From: SVFI01 sp964519385
Lineage (GTDB): Bacteria > Bacillota > Clostridia > Lachnospirales > Lachnospiraceae
DNA: 64,000 nucleotides
NCBI GenBank assembly: GCA_964519385.1
Contig: CAZFLR010000008.1
Coordinates: forward strand, 1-64,000
Reading direction: 5' to 3'
The number at the start of each line of letters is the position of its first letter. The stretch's first letter is position 1. The position numbers and the translations under genes were made by a program. Positions 31,832-41,411 of the stretch are shown here, piece after piece. The notes beneath the pieces are model-generated. The model saw only the letters and a list, made by a program, of their open reading frames with translations, ran no database searches and had not been told where the DNA came from.

Positions 31832-34750
31832 TTAAAACAGCGGAACCACTTCCCCGAATAATTCCCGGCTCTGTTTAATCTTTTCTTCATTTCCGACTAC
31901 GCAGAGAACCCCGTCATCCAGCATTGCCTGAATGTAATCCGCAAGCATATGAATATCTTCCACACTGCACGAAAGAATTTCGTCTCTTTCCTTCTGCTCC
32001 GCCTCGAAGGTATATCCCGTCATATATCCGACATAGCTTCTTGCTCCGGCTGCACTTGGCGTAAGCGGCGTATCTTTCTCCGCCACGGCTCCGATAATAT
32101 ATTTCGTCATAGTAGCCTCATCCGCCTCAAAACTGCGCAGATACTCAGGTGCCTTTTCATATATCTCAATCGTCTGTACAAGATTCGGGTCGCGATACGA
32201 CACAAAATAAGAAGTTCCTTCTCTTGAGAAATTGCTCATACATCCGTATGCGCCGCCTTTGACTCTCACCTGCAGCCAAAGATAATCGTAGCCCATCATA
32301 ATACGGAGCACACGAAGAGCCCCCGTATAAGGAAGACCTTTTTTTGCGTAATTACCCGTTCTGCAGACATATTGAATTCCTGCCGAGGTACAAAGTCCCT
32401 CCTGTTTTTTCTCAAGCTGTGCCGTAAACGGTTCACCGTGGTTATCCCCGTCCAAAAGCCGTTCTTCCAGCCGTCCGGCTACAGTCACCATTTTCAGAAG
32501 TCCTTCCTCTGAACCTGTATAATCATAAAGGAGTCTGTTTTTATGTCCTATGAAGTCAAGTACCCATTTCAGTTTTTCCACGCACTCTGTCTTTTTCTCA
32601 TCAAAATTAGCAAGCAATTCACTGATAAACCGGTAAAAAGCGACGCCGTTCATCTGGTCCTCCGCCCATACAGACAGCGAAATATAGGAAGCAGCTCTCA
32701 TCACGGCAAGAGAATGTCCTGCTCCTGTCATCCGTGCCTGCATACGCGACTTCAGTTCTCCCAGGATTTCTTTTAAACGTTTTTCGTCCGCGAGCTCCGA
32801 TTTAAAAAGGATTTCGGAAATCAATTCAAACAAATCAAAAATTTGATTTTCAAATGCCTTTCCCTTCACCTCAAACATCATGCGGAATGTTTCAGTGTTT
32901 TCCACCTGTGTATAGGATCCTGTCTGGAAAGAAATTCCTCCCGTCTTAAGGTTGATTTCATTGAAGAGGTCCCCGTAGCCGTAGTTCTTTGTTGAAACCA
33001 GTCCGAGCATGTTTTTCAAAAGTCCGAGGTACACAAGCATTTCTGCCGGAATATCCCTCACATCAAAAGCAAGTCTCACATAAGACACCCCGTTTGTGTA
33101 AACCGGATGGAACAAAAGCGTATGACCTTCACACACTCTTACCTCGGTACAAAAGGCCTGTGCCTCTTTTTTCAAATCCTTTGCAGAAAGCATCGGTATG
33201 GTTGCAAGCTGCTCCGGCGTATCTTCCTCCTCCTGATATGCCTTCAGCAGTCTTGTATCCTCGATAATCTGCATAAGCTGCTGTTCTGTCAGGGAAGCTT
33301 TATAATCTGCAAGCTTCTTTTCAAGTTCCTGATTATTCTTCTTTTCAAGTCCTTTCGACGGACGCATTGTAAGAATCAGCTTGTGCGTATTCTCCAGAAT
33401 CTGCTCTTTTATCAGTTGTTCAAAATATCCCGTTTTAATTTTTTCACGAAGTACTGCAAAGGTATCATTTGCCTCAATGTGCATAAACGGTCTTTCCGCA
33501 TCATACAGCCAGCTGTCAAGAGCCTGAAGTCCGTACATAAGTCCCTTTGGATAAGAACCGAAATCCGCTTCTCTGTACTTAAACTCAAAATAATTCAGGG
33601 CCGCATAAAGCGAAGCTTCCGGAATTCCTTCCTCCGTCAGCTTTTTCAGCGTATTCTCAAGTATGTCCAAAAAATTCTCTTTATCCTTCTCGTTTACGTT
33701 TTTGGCAACGAAGGAGAAAAACGGCTGAAGAATCCCGTTTTCACATACACTGTAAACATCCTCGCCGATTCCTGCATCCATAAGTGCCACCTTCACCGGT
33801 GCGCCCGGAGCGGAGCAAAGTGCATAGTCAAGCACCTGCATTGCCACATATAATTCTCTGTCAAGGCAGGTTCCCATAGATACGTTATATGAAAAATACG
33901 CCATGGATTCCGTGTCATCCGACTCAAGCACCGGATACTCCTTCACCGTCTCCACAGCAGCCGTAAACGGTTTTTGCATTTTTATTTCTGAATTCACATC
34001 CAGATATTCATACTTTGAAAGATATTCCTCATCCAGATACAGCAGTCTCTCCTCCATATCCATATTTCCGTACAGATAAATATAGCTGTTGGACGGATGA
34101 TAATACTTCTGATGAAACGCGATAAAATTCTCGTAAGTCAGAGACGGTATGTCAGACGGCTTTCCGCCGGAATCCACGCCGTATGCGGTGTCCGGATAAA
34201 GTCCGTTAAACACCTCCCTGTCAAGCAGGTCATCCGCTGACGAATACGCTCCCTTCATCTCGTTATAGACGACTCCGTTATATATGATGTCCGCTTCCGG
34301 GGACTCGCACTCATAATGCCAGCCCTCCTGCTGAAAGATTTTTTTCTCTTTGTAAATATTCGGATGAAAAACCGCATCCAGATACACATCCATAAGATTG
34401 GCAAAATCTTTGTCATTGCAGCTCGCAACCGGATAAACCGTCTTATCCGGATAGGTAATCGCATTCAGAAAGGTATTCAGCGACCCCTTGGCAAGCTCCA
34501 CAAAAGGATCCTTAACCGGATACTTCTCAGAGCCGCAAAGTACGCTGTGCTCAATAATATGTGCCACCCCCGTGCTGTCTGTCGGCGGTGTCCGGAATCC
34601 TATATAAAAAACCTTATTTTCATCTTCGTTTGAGAGCAGTGCAATTTTTGCTCCTGTTTTTTTATGGCGCAGGATAAAGCTTCGAGATTTCAAATCATCA
34701 ATCCATCTCTCCTCCACCTTTTCATATGCATTCAGCCTGTTAAAATCCAT
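31832..34750 (-). CDS. M16C zinc metallopeptidase (PreP/insulinase family)
   Basis: 972 residues, full length for presequence-protease-type M16C enzymes. The inverted zinc motif HxxEH is at 64-68 (HIIEH), followed by the second-shell Glu region and the family stretch GSLNTFLNAITYPDKTVYPVAS. Two homologous halves joined by a hinge form a closed chamber that degrades short peptides. No signal peptide is seen, so it is cytosolic. It is the last gene of the apparent rhomboid/sigma-like/unknown operon, 19 bases after the unknown gene. Bacterial physiological substrates are unknown. Confidence 0.93.
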   Translation of the reverse strand: MDFNRLNAYEKVEERWIDDLKSRSFILRHKKTGAKIALLSNEDENKVFYIGFRTPPTDSTGVAHIIEHSVLCGSEKYPVKDPFVELAKGSLNTFLNAITYPDKTVYPVASCNDKDFANLMDVYLDAVFHPNIYKEKKIFQQEGWHYECESPEADIIYNGVVYNEMKGAYSSADDLLDREVFNGLYPDTAYGVDSGGKPSDIPSLTYENFIAFHQKYYHPSNSYIYLYGNMDMEERLLYLDEEYLSKYEYLDVNSEIKMQKPFTAAVETVKEYPVLESDDTESMAYFSYNVSMGTCLDRELYVAMQVLDYALCSAPGAPVKVALMDAGIGEDVYSVCENGILQPFFSFVAKNVNEKDKENFLDILENTLKKLTEEGIPEASLYAALNYFEFKYREADFGSYPKGLMYGLQALDSWLYDAERPFMHIEANDTFAVLREKIKTGYFEQLIKEQILENTHKLILTMRPSKGLEKKNNQELEKKLADYKASLTEQQLMQIIEDTRLLKAYQEEEDTPEQLATIPMLSAKDLKKEAQAFCTEVRVCEGHTLLFHPVYTNGVSYVRLAFDVRDIPAEMLVYLGLLKNMLGLVSTKNYGYGDLFNEINLKTGGISFQTGSYTQVENTETFRMMFEVKGKAFENQIFDLFELISEILFKSELADEKRLKEILGELKSRMQARMTGAGHSLAVMRAASYISLSVWAEDQMNGVAFYRFISELLANFDEKKTECVEKLKWVLDFIGHKNRLLYDYTGSEEGLLKMVTVAGRLEERLLDGDNHGEPFTAQLEKKQEGLCTSAGIQYVCRTGNYAKKGLPYTGALRVLRIMMGYDYLWLQVRVKGGAYGCMSNFSREGTSYFVSYRDPNLVQTIEIYEKAPEYLRSFEADEATMTKYIIGAVAEKDTPLTPSAAGARSYVGYMTGYTFEAEQKERDEILSCSVEDIHMLADYIQAMLDDGVLCVVGNEEKIKQSRELFGEVVPLF

Positions 34751-34769
34751 GTCTGCCTCCTATATCTTT

Positions 34770-35198
34770 TTAAACAGCAAGTGCGCCCAGATGCAGCTTA
34801 GAAAACTTATATTCCATGATATACTCCGGATTAATCTGTGCTTTTACCGTTTCATCACCCACAATCTGGTCAATGGTATATACCTTTTCACGATACTCTG
34901 TTCTCGTTTTGCCCTTGCGGTCTGTAATCTCGACCGGAAACATAATCCGGAATTTTCCCTTAAGCTGTGAAAAAACCATGTAAGTTTTGCTTCCTTTGGT
35001 TATTTCCATCACATGATCACATATTCTTTTATTCTCTCCCGCTTCACTCAAAATATACTGATATACGGCAGTTTTTAATTTTTGCGGAGTATCATCTGCC
35101 TCCGCCAACTCTTCATATGTCAGACGGAGTCCGAAAAAAACATCCGAAAAATTCTGCATCACGAATTTAAAATCATTTTCATTTCCTATCGTTGTCAT
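34770..35198 (-). CDS. Uncharacterised protein linked to sigma-like gene
   Basis: 142 residues, soluble, mixed alpha/beta by appearance (FVMQNFSDVFFGLRLTYEEL; KTYMVFSQLKGKFRIMFPVE). I do not recognise the family. The charged middle (DRKGKTRTEYREKVYTIDQIV) could contact nucleic acid, but this is a guess. The start overlaps the sigma-like gene by 20 bases with GGAGAG before ATG, so translation is coupled, which argues for a shared job. Confidence 0.7.
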   Translation of the reverse strand: MTTIGNENDFKFVMQNFSDVFFGLRLTYEELAEADDTPQKLKTAVYQYILSEAGENKRICDHVMEITKGSKTYMVFSQLKGKFRIMFPVEITDRKGKTRTEYREKVYTIDQIVGDETVKAQINPEYIMEYKFSKLHLGALAV

Positions 35199-35949
35199 TT
35201 GTACTCTCCACTTCTATCGAATCAATCAGATTAACACTCAGTCTCATTGCTTCTGCGACCTCATCCGGTGTCAGTCCGGAATTGCTGCAGATTTCTTCCG
35301 GTGTCACCTTCCGTCTCAACTCCTCTGAAAGCTCCCTTGCAACATCTGCAACCCGGTTTACTTTATCCACAATCCGGCTGTCTGCATCCTTTTCATCCGC
35401 TTCCTCATTGATAAGCTGTTCCATCGCATCCATCATATATTTCCCGATAAAACCGCTGACCTGCTCCCAGACATCCTCTTCCGGTTGAAGGCTTCCGAGA
35501 TGATTCACCGCCTGCATAAGTGCAAGATTTCCCTCGCCGACAAGATCCTCAATCATAATTCCCTGTCCTGCGTACAGCTTTGCAAGGTCAACTGCCTGCG
35601 TCAGAAACTGCGACAATACCACTTCCCGCGCCTGTTCATCGCCGGCAATGGCAGAAAGCATAATTTCGGAAAGTTCCTCTCTGTCAATCACCTCTATCCC
35701 CGCAAGGTTCTCTTCATAGTCTGCAAGATAGTCCTTCTCCTCCATCGACAAAAACTCTTCCAGCTCTGCCTTTTCACCAACTGTTATTTTTTGTGAAGCA
35801 AGATATTCCAAAAGCAATTTTTTCTGTTCTTCATTTTCTGTCGTATCCGGGAAAAACTCAGCTATCTGTTCCTCACTGACGCATGCCTTCTGTTTCTTTG
35901 CAAGCTCCGTGAGTGCAGATAAATTCTCCCTAAACTGCTGTTCGTTCAT
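35179..35949 (-). CDS. Sigma-70-like protein lacking region 4
   Basis: 256 residues. Residues about 8-58 resemble sigma region 1.1 (ELAKKQKACVSEEQIAEFF ... LLEYLASQKITV). About 100-150 match regions 2.1-2.2 (GDEQAREVVLSQFLTQAVDLA, then LVGEGNLALMQAVNHLGSL). The 2.3-2.4 stretch is changed: the promoter-melting FSTYATWWIRQ is replaced by EQVSGFIGKYMMDAMEQ. About 190-245 match region 3.0-3.1 (NRVADVARELSEELRRKVTPEE, then LTPDEVAEAMRL). No region 4 follows. It can probably touch RNA polymerase, but not open promoters in the usual way. RBS AAGGAGACGG; follows the rhomboid-like gene by 18 bases. Confidence 0.75.
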   Translation of the reverse strand: MNEQQFRENLSALTELAKKQKACVSEEQIAEFFPDTTENEEQKKLLLEYLASQKITVGEKAELEEFLSMEEKDYLADYEENLAGIEVIDREELSEIMLSAIAGDEQAREVVLSQFLTQAVDLAKLYAGQGIMIEDLVGEGNLALMQAVNHLGSLQPEEDVWEQVSGFIGKYMMDAMEQLINEEADEKDADSRIVDKVNRVADVARELSEELRRKVTPEEICSNSGLTPDEVAEAMRLSVNLIDSIEVESTNDNDRK

Positions 35950-35967
35950 AACCGTCTCCTTACTCTT

Positions 35968-36885
35968 CTATTTTACATGAGTATGTGTAAACAAATGATC
36001 CTCACAATACTCATAATTCCCGTCACATTTGGAGCAGAACCGGAACTGAAGCTCCGGGTATTCTTCCCCTGTTCTTCCGCAGATGGCACATTTATGCTTT
36101 GAAATCTTCTGCATTCTGACCGTCTGTTTCTTAAACTCACGCTGACGCTTCATCTGTCCTGGGGTGCGGAATGATTTTCGCGTGGTTATAAAGAATATCA
36201 TTGCAGACAAAAGCGAGAAGAAAATCGCAATACATTTGGCTGCGGAAAAATACCATAAAACAGAATTTGCATTTTGGAACATTGTAACAAAGCTGCCGAG
36301 GAAATCTATTCCGATAATTATGACATAAATAATTCCAAGAACCTTTATCTTCATCGGAATAATAAACATTAAAAGTACCTGTACCTGCGGAAATGTCATC
36401 GCAAAAGCCAGAATAATGGACATACACACATAATATGTGGAAAACTGCATGGACATAAGTGAATAATATGTTGCCAGATCCACTGAAAGTTCCATTGCTG
36501 TCATCGTTTCATTCAGTCCGGTCACCACACACAGTAAATAAAGAAGTAATGCCCCGACAACCGTAAACAACATTCCCGAAAGAAGGTAGACATTGTATCG
36601 GAACGTTCCCCATGCCCGCTCAACAGAGGTTCCTATTGAGTAATAAAAATAAAGCATAATCAGTGTAAAAAAGTCCAGTCCTTCCGGCGGAATCACAATC
36701 CATGTAACCAGTCTCCATATCTGCCCGTGGCAAATCTGATAAGGATCCAGTGTCAAATATCTTATAAAACCCGGATTCATCAATTCTATAACATAGCCGA
36801 AGGCATAACATATAATCAAATACAACGTAATGTTTCCAATTGCATATTTTCCATATTTCCGTTCCAGTTTTGAAAGCCAGCTCAT
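35968..36885 (-). CDS. Rhomboid-like membrane protein with C-terminal zinc motif
   Basis: 305 residues with about six membrane helices. The segment CHGQIWRLVTWIVIP matches the rhomboid L1 loop (GQ/E-W-R-L-T). The catalytic GxSG serine and the TM6 histidine are not found, so it is a pseudoprotease or a derlin-like fold. The cytoplasmic C-terminus has Cys/His pairs: KCAICGRTG, FRFCSKCDG, YCEDHLFTHTH, likely one or two zinc sites. First gene of the four-gene operon; RBS GAGGAG. Role unknown, possibly membrane signalling or quality control. Confidence 0.75.
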   Translation of the reverse strand: MSWLSKLERKYGKYAIGNITLYLIICYAFGYVIELMNPGFIRYLTLDPYQICHGQIWRLVTWIVIPPEGLDFFTLIMLYFYYSIGTSVERAWGTFRYNVYLLSGMLFTVVGALLLYLLCVVTGLNETMTAMELSVDLATYYSLMSMQFSTYYVCMSIILAFAMTFPQVQVLLMFIIPMKIKVLGIIYVIIIGIDFLGSFVTMFQNANSVLWYFSAAKCIAIFFSLLSAMIFFITTRKSFRTPGQMKRQREFKKQTVRMQKISKHKCAICGRTGEEYPELQFRFCSKCDGNYEYCEDHLFTHTHVK

Positions 36886-36929
36886 CTAAAAAATACTCCT
36901 CTGTTTCTATCATTATAAATTCGTGTTTT

Positions 36930-36958
36930 ATTCTATCATGCAAAAAAAGGAAAGTAAA
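36930..36958 (-). promoter_or_regulatory. Possible promoter of the rhomboid-like operon
   Basis: Minus strand: -35 TTTACT (36953-36958), 17-base spacer, -10 TAGAAT (36930-36935). A second TATAAT lies about 16 bases nearer the gene. It is divergent from the activase promoter. The -35 is weak. Confidence 0.4.
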
Positions 36959-37020
36959 TTTGTTTCGGAGTATTTTTGGATTATTTATTTATATTTTATA
37001 TTTTTTTAGCCAAATGCAGA

Positions 37021-37049
37021 TTGCGCAAACAAAATCAATGTCGTATAAT
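37021..37049 (+). promoter_or_regulatory. Promoter of the activase gene
   Basis: -35 TTGCGC (37021-37026), 17-base spacer, -10 TATAAT (37044-37049). An A/T-rich stretch upstream (36974-37007) could act as an UP element. The gap to the start is about 50 bases. Confidence 0.65.
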
Positions 37050-37100
37050 GTAAAACAGTGTCTAAAAAACACATTTTAATAAGAAAGGATGATTGCAAAT

Positions 37101-40100
37101 ATGAATATGCAGCATCACACTCTCGGAATTGATATCGGTTCAACAACGGTAAAAATAGCCCTTCTTGACCCGGAACAGAACATTCTTTTTTCTGATTACA
37201 AAAGACATTTCGCAAATATTCGCGAGACTCTGCTGGAGCTTGTCAAAGATGCCTATACGCAGCTTGGTGACCTCCCGGTTTCTCCTATGATTACGGGCTC
37301 CGGCGGGCTTGCACTTGCCAATTGCCTCGAAGTTCCGTTCACACAGGAGGTTATCGCTGTATCTACATCACTGAAAAAATATGCTCCGCAAACCGACGTT
37401 GCCATCGAGCTCGGCGGCGAAGATGCCAAGATTATATACTTTGAAGGCGGTAACGTTGAACAGCGTATGAACGGCATTTGTGCCGGCGGTACCGGTTCCT
37501 TTATCGACCAGATGGCTTCTCTTCTTCAGACGGATGCCTCCGGACTTAACGAGTACGCCAAAGGCTACCAGTCTCTTTACACCATCGCTGCACGCTGCGG
37601 TGTGTTCGCGAAATCAGATATACAACCTCTCATCAATGACGGGGCAACCAAAGAGGATCTTTCCGCCTCTATCTTTCAGGCGGTGGTAAACCAGACCATA
37701 AGCGGACTTGCCTGCGGAAAACCGATTCGCGGACATGTTGCGTTTTTAGGCGGTCCTCTCTTCTTCCTGTCAGAGCTTAAGGAGGCGTTTATCCGCACAC
37801 TGAAGCTTGATGATAAACATATTATTTCCCCGGAAAATCCTCACCTTTTTGCAGCTATCGGCTCCGCGCTGAACGCCAAAGAGGAGGTTGTTTTCCCTCT
37901 GAAGGAAATGATAAATAAGTTATCTTCCGATATCAAAATGGAATTTGAAGTTGAACGTATGTCTCCGCTCTTTTCCACAAAAACGGAATATGAGCTGTTT
38001 ACAACGAGACATAATTCTCACAAAGTCCGCACGGCAAAGCTTGAAAAATACAAGGGTAACTGTTATCTCGGCATTGATGCCGGCTCCACAACCACCAAGG
38101 TGGCTCTGATTGGTGAGGACGGCTCCCTTTTATACTCTTTTTACAGCAGCAATAACGGAAGCCCGCTGAATACTGCCATCACGGCATTTAAGGATATATA
38201 TTCCCAGCTTCCTTCCGATGCGCACATTGTACACGCATGCTCAACCGGATACGGCGAAGCACTCATGAAGGCTGCCTTCCTTCTGGATGAGGGAGAGGTC
38301 GAAACGGTGGCACATTACTACGCTGCTGCATTCTTTTCGCCGGATGTCGATTGTATTCTTGATATCGGCGGCCAGGACATGAAGTGTATCAAGATTAAAA
38401 ACGGAACCGTGGACAGTGTACAGCTTAACGAAGCCTGCTCCTCCGGCTGCGGCTCGTTCATTGAAACCTTTGCAAAATCCTTAAATTACTCCGTGGAAGA
38501 CTTTGCAAAGGAAGCTTTATTTGCCGAGCATCCAATTGATCTTGGCACAAGATGTACTGTTTTTATGAATTCAAAGGTAAAGCAGGCGCAGAAAGAGGGC
38601 GCATCCGTTGCCGATATCTCTGCCGGTCTTGCTTACTCTGTCATCAAAAACGCACTTTTCAAGGTTATTAAAGTTTCGTCCGCCAGTGAGCTGGGCAAAA
38701 AAATTGTTGTACAGGGCGGAACCTTTTACAATGACGCTGTTCTTCGCAGCTTTGAAAAAATTGCCGGCTGTGAGGCTGTGCGTCCTGATATCGCCGGTAT
38801 TATGGGTGCCTTCGGAGCTGCCCTCATTGCCAAAGAACGTTTCCATGAAAAGGAGGCACTTACTGCTCATGAAATCGATGCTGCTCCTGTCACCTCCACC
38901 ATGCTCTCCATTGAGAAGATTAACTCACTGGAATTTACAACACGCATGGCCAAATGTCAAGGCTGTACAAACCACTGCCGTCTGACCATCAATCAGTTTA
39001 CCGGCGGTCGTCAGTACATTTCCGGAAATCGTTGTGAACGCGGTATCGGAAAGGAAAAGAACAAAAATAACGTTCCTAACTTATATGAATATAAGCTTCA
39101 CCGCATCTTTGACTATGAGCCTCTTACGTTAGATGAAGCATCCCGTGGACAGGTAGGTATTCCGCGCGTTCTGAATATGTACGAAAACTATCCGTTTTGG
39201 TTTACCTTCTTTACGGAACTGAAATATCAGGTTGTGCTGTCACCGCTTTCGACGCACAAAATTTATGAGCTGGGCATTGAATCCATTCCGAGTGAATCCG
39301 AATGCTATCCTGCCAAGCTTGCTCACGGTCATATTTCATGGCTGATTAAACAAGGTGTTCCTTATATTTTTTATCCGGCACTCTTTTATGAGCGTGATGA
39401 GGTTCCGGGCGCGAACAATCATTATAACTGCCCGATTGTAACCTCTTATTCAGAAAACATCAAAAATAACGTGGAAGAGATTGGCCGCGGTGATGTACGT
39501 TTCCACAACCCATTCCTCTCATTCCGCGACAAAGATGTAATTTTCAAAGCTCTTGAAAAAGAGTTCCCGGATATTCCGAAAAGCGAAATCTATCACGCGG
39601 TAGAAAAGGCATGGGATGAACTGGAAAATGCCAGATATGATATGCAGAAAAAGGGCGAAGAAACCATTGCATGGCTGAACGAAAACAACAAACGCGGTAT
39701 TGTGCTCGCCGGACGGCCATACCATATCGACCCGGAGATTAATCACGGTATTCCGGAATTGATTAACTCCTACGATATTGCCGTTCTCACAGAGGATTCG
39801 GTATCTCATCTCGGCTGGCCGGAAAGACCGCTCATTGTCTCCGACCAGTGGATGTACCACTCACGCCTTTACGCAGCCGCGTGCTACGTCCGTATGACGG
39901 ATAATATTGACCTGATTCAGCTCAACTCCTTCGGATGCGGTCTTGATGCCGTAACCACTGACCAGGTGAATGATATTCTGACGGCAAGTGATAAAATCTA
40001 TACCTGCCTGAAGATTGACGAAGTCAACAACTTAGGAGCTGCCAGAATCCGTATCCGTTCCCTGATTGCCGCCCTTCATGTAAAGGAGCTTCAGGGCGAA

Positions 40101-41390
40101 GAACGCGTGATTCACTCTTCCGCCATCAAGAAGGTAAGTTTTACGGAAGAAATGCGCAAGGAATACACCATTCTCTGCCCGCAGATGTCACCATTCCACT
40201 TTGACATTCTTGAACCTGCCTTCCGTGTGTGCGGTTATAATTTTGAAGTTCTGCCTTCCGATAACCGTCACGCTGTTGAGACGGGATTAAAATATGTAAA
40301 CAACGATGCCTGCTATCCTTCTCTTATCGTGGTCGGTCAGATTATGGATGCACTGCTCTCAGGCAAATACGACCTGAACAAAACGGCTGTCGTTATGACG
40401 CAGACCGGAGGCGGCTGTCGTGCCACAAACTATATCGGCTTTATCCGCCGTGCGTTAGCAAAGGCTAATCTTGAGCACATTCCTGTCATCTCGCTCAACA
40501 TGGGCGGACTGGAAACTAATCCGGGCTTCAAGCTGACTGCCAACCTTTTAATCCGCGCCGTTTATGGTGCAATTTTCGGTGATATCATTATGAGATGTGT
40601 GTATCGCATGCGTCCGTATGAGCTCACTCCGGGAAGTGTCAATGCGGTCCACGATAAGTGGCGCACCAAATGTCAGCAGTTTGTATCACGTAAGCATGTG
40701 TCCTTTGCGACCTTTAATCGCATGTGCAGACAGATGATTGCAGAATTTGATGCTGTTCCGATAAAAGAAGAACGCAAACCGCGCGTTGGTATTGTAGGCG
40801 AAATTCTTGTAAAATTCCTTCCTGCAGCCAATAATTATCTGGCTGAGCTTCTGGAAGCCGAAGGTGCCGAGCCTGTGTGTCCGGATCTTCTGGATTTCAT
40901 GTACTACTGCTTCTACAACCAAATTTATAAAGCAGACCGGCTTGGCATGTCAAAGAAAACGGCTCTCATCTGTAAGGCAGGAATTGCTGCCATGAATTTC
41001 ATGCGCCGCTCTGCAGCCAAAGCATTGACAAAGTCCATACATTTCGACGCACCGTCCGACATATATGAGCTGGCGGAGGGAGCAAGTGACATAGTATCCC
41101 TCGGAAACCAGACCGGTGAAGGCTGGTTCCTGACGGCTGAAATGCTCGAGCTTATACACAACGGAGCAGCCAACATCGTATGTACACAGCCATTCGGCTG
41201 TCTTCCGAATCACGTAGTCGGAAAAGGCGTAATCAAGGAAATCCGCAAACGATTCCCTGCCGCCAACATTGTTGCCATCGACTATGATCCGGGTGCCAGC
41301 GAGGTAAATCAGCTTAACCGAATCAAGCTTATGCTCTCAACGGCAAACAAAAATTTACAGTCTGAAAATATTGAAACCCCGAAGGCATAA
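37101..41390 (+). CDS. Acyl-CoA dehydratase activase-related giant protein
   Basis: 1429 residues from ATG 37101 (MNMQHHTLGIDIGSTT); the earlier ATG at 37089 is too close to AAGAAAGG. The only plus-strand gene. It fuses two BadF/HgdC-type ATPase/activase domains (GIDIGSTTVKIALLD near 8; GIDAGSTTTKVALI near 320), each with Cys blocks that could hold a bridging [4Fe-4S] cluster (CAGGTGSFIDQ and ARCGVFAKSD; CSSGCGSFIETF and TRCTVFMNSK), a Cys-rich DUF2229 region (KCQGCTNHCRLT, NRCERGIG) and a long dehydratase-like tail (MTQTGGGCRAT, VCTQPFGCLPNHV). Relatives reduce or activate 2-hydroxyacyl-CoA dehydratases in single-electron steps. This four-part fusion has no proven substrate. Confidence 0.85.
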   Translation: MNMQHHTLGIDIGSTTVKIALLDPEQNILFSDYKRHFANIRETLLELVKDAYTQLGDLPVSPMITGSGGLALANCLEVPFTQEVIAVSTSLKKYAPQTDVAIELGGEDAKIIYFEGGNVEQRMNGICAGGTGSFIDQMASLLQTDASGLNEYAKGYQSLYTIAARCGVFAKSDIQPLINDGATKEDLSASIFQAVVNQTISGLACGKPIRGHVAFLGGPLFFLSELKEAFIRTLKLDDKHIISPENPHLFAAIGSALNAKEEVVFPLKEMINKLSSDIKMEFEVERMSPLFSTKTEYELFTTRHNSHKVRTAKLEKYKGNCYLGIDAGSTTTKVALIGEDGSLLYSFYSSNNGSPLNTAITAFKDIYSQLPSDAHIVHACSTGYGEALMKAAFLLDEGEVETVAHYYAAAFFSPDVDCILDIGGQDMKCIKIKNGTVDSVQLNEACSSGCGSFIETFAKSLNYSVEDFAKEALFAEHPIDLGTRCTVFMNSKVKQAQKEGASVADISAGLAYSVIKNALFKVIKVSSASELGKKIVVQGGTFYNDAVLRSFEKIAGCEAVRPDIAGIMGAFGAALIAKERFHEKEALTAHEIDAAPVTSTMLSIEKINSLEFTTRMAKCQGCTNHCRLTINQFTGGRQYISGNRCERGIGKEKNKNNVPNLYEYKLHRIFDYEPLTLDEASRGQVGIPRVLNMYENYPFWFTFFTELKYQVVLSPLSTHKIYELGIESIPSESECYPAKLAHGHISWLIKQGVPYIFYPALFYERDEVPGANNHYNCPIVTSYSENIKNNVEEIGRGDVRFHNPFLSFRDKDVIFKALEKEFPDIPKSEIYHAVEKAWDELENARYDMQKKGEETIAWLNENNKRGIVLAGRPYHIDPEINHGIPELINSYDIAVLTEDSVSHLGWPERPLIVSDQWMYHSRLYAAACYVRMTDNIDLIQLNSFGCGLDAVTTDQVNDILTASDKIYTCLKIDEVNNLGAARIRIRSLIAALHVKELQGEERVIHSSAIKKVSFTEEMRKEYTILCPQMSPFHFDILEPAFRVCGYNFEVLPSDNRHAVETGLKYVNNDACYPSLIVVGQIMDALLSGKYDLNKTAVVMTQTGGGCRATNYIGFIRRALAKANLEHIPVISLNMGGLETNPGFKLTANLLIRAVYGAIFGDIIMRCVYRMRPYELTPGSVNAVHDKWRTKCQQFVSRKHVSFATFNRMCRQMIAEFDAVPIKEERKPRVGIVGEILVKFLPAANNYLAELLEAEGAEPVCPDLLDFMYYCFYNQIYKADRLGMSKKTALICKAGIAAMNFMRRSAAKALTKSIHFDAPSDIYELAEGASDIVSLGNQTGEGWFLTAEMLELIHNGAANIVCTQPFGCLPNHVVGKGVIKEIRKRFPAANIVAIDYDPGASEVNQLNRIKLMLSTANKNLQSENIETPKA

Positions 41391-41402
41391 GCTTCGGGGT
41401 TT
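41374..41402. terminator. Bidirectional terminator between convergent genes
   Basis: Arms AAACCCCGAAG (41374-41384) and CTTCGGGGTTT (41392-41402), with a 7-base loop. The stem includes the activase stop codon. It lies 9 bases from the end of the converging LRR protein gene, so it can end both transcripts. Confidence 0.85.
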
Positions 41403-41411
41403 CCTTCTGCT

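Noticed and set aside
33107..33853. Open frame of 248 codons on the plus strand
   Set aside because: It lies wholly antisense to the M16C peptidase with Leu/Phe/Arg-rich shadow composition.
38581..38640. GCCGATAT inside the activase gene, similar to the sigma-28 -10
   Set aside because: It is inside the coding sequence on the coding strand with no TAAA at the right distance.
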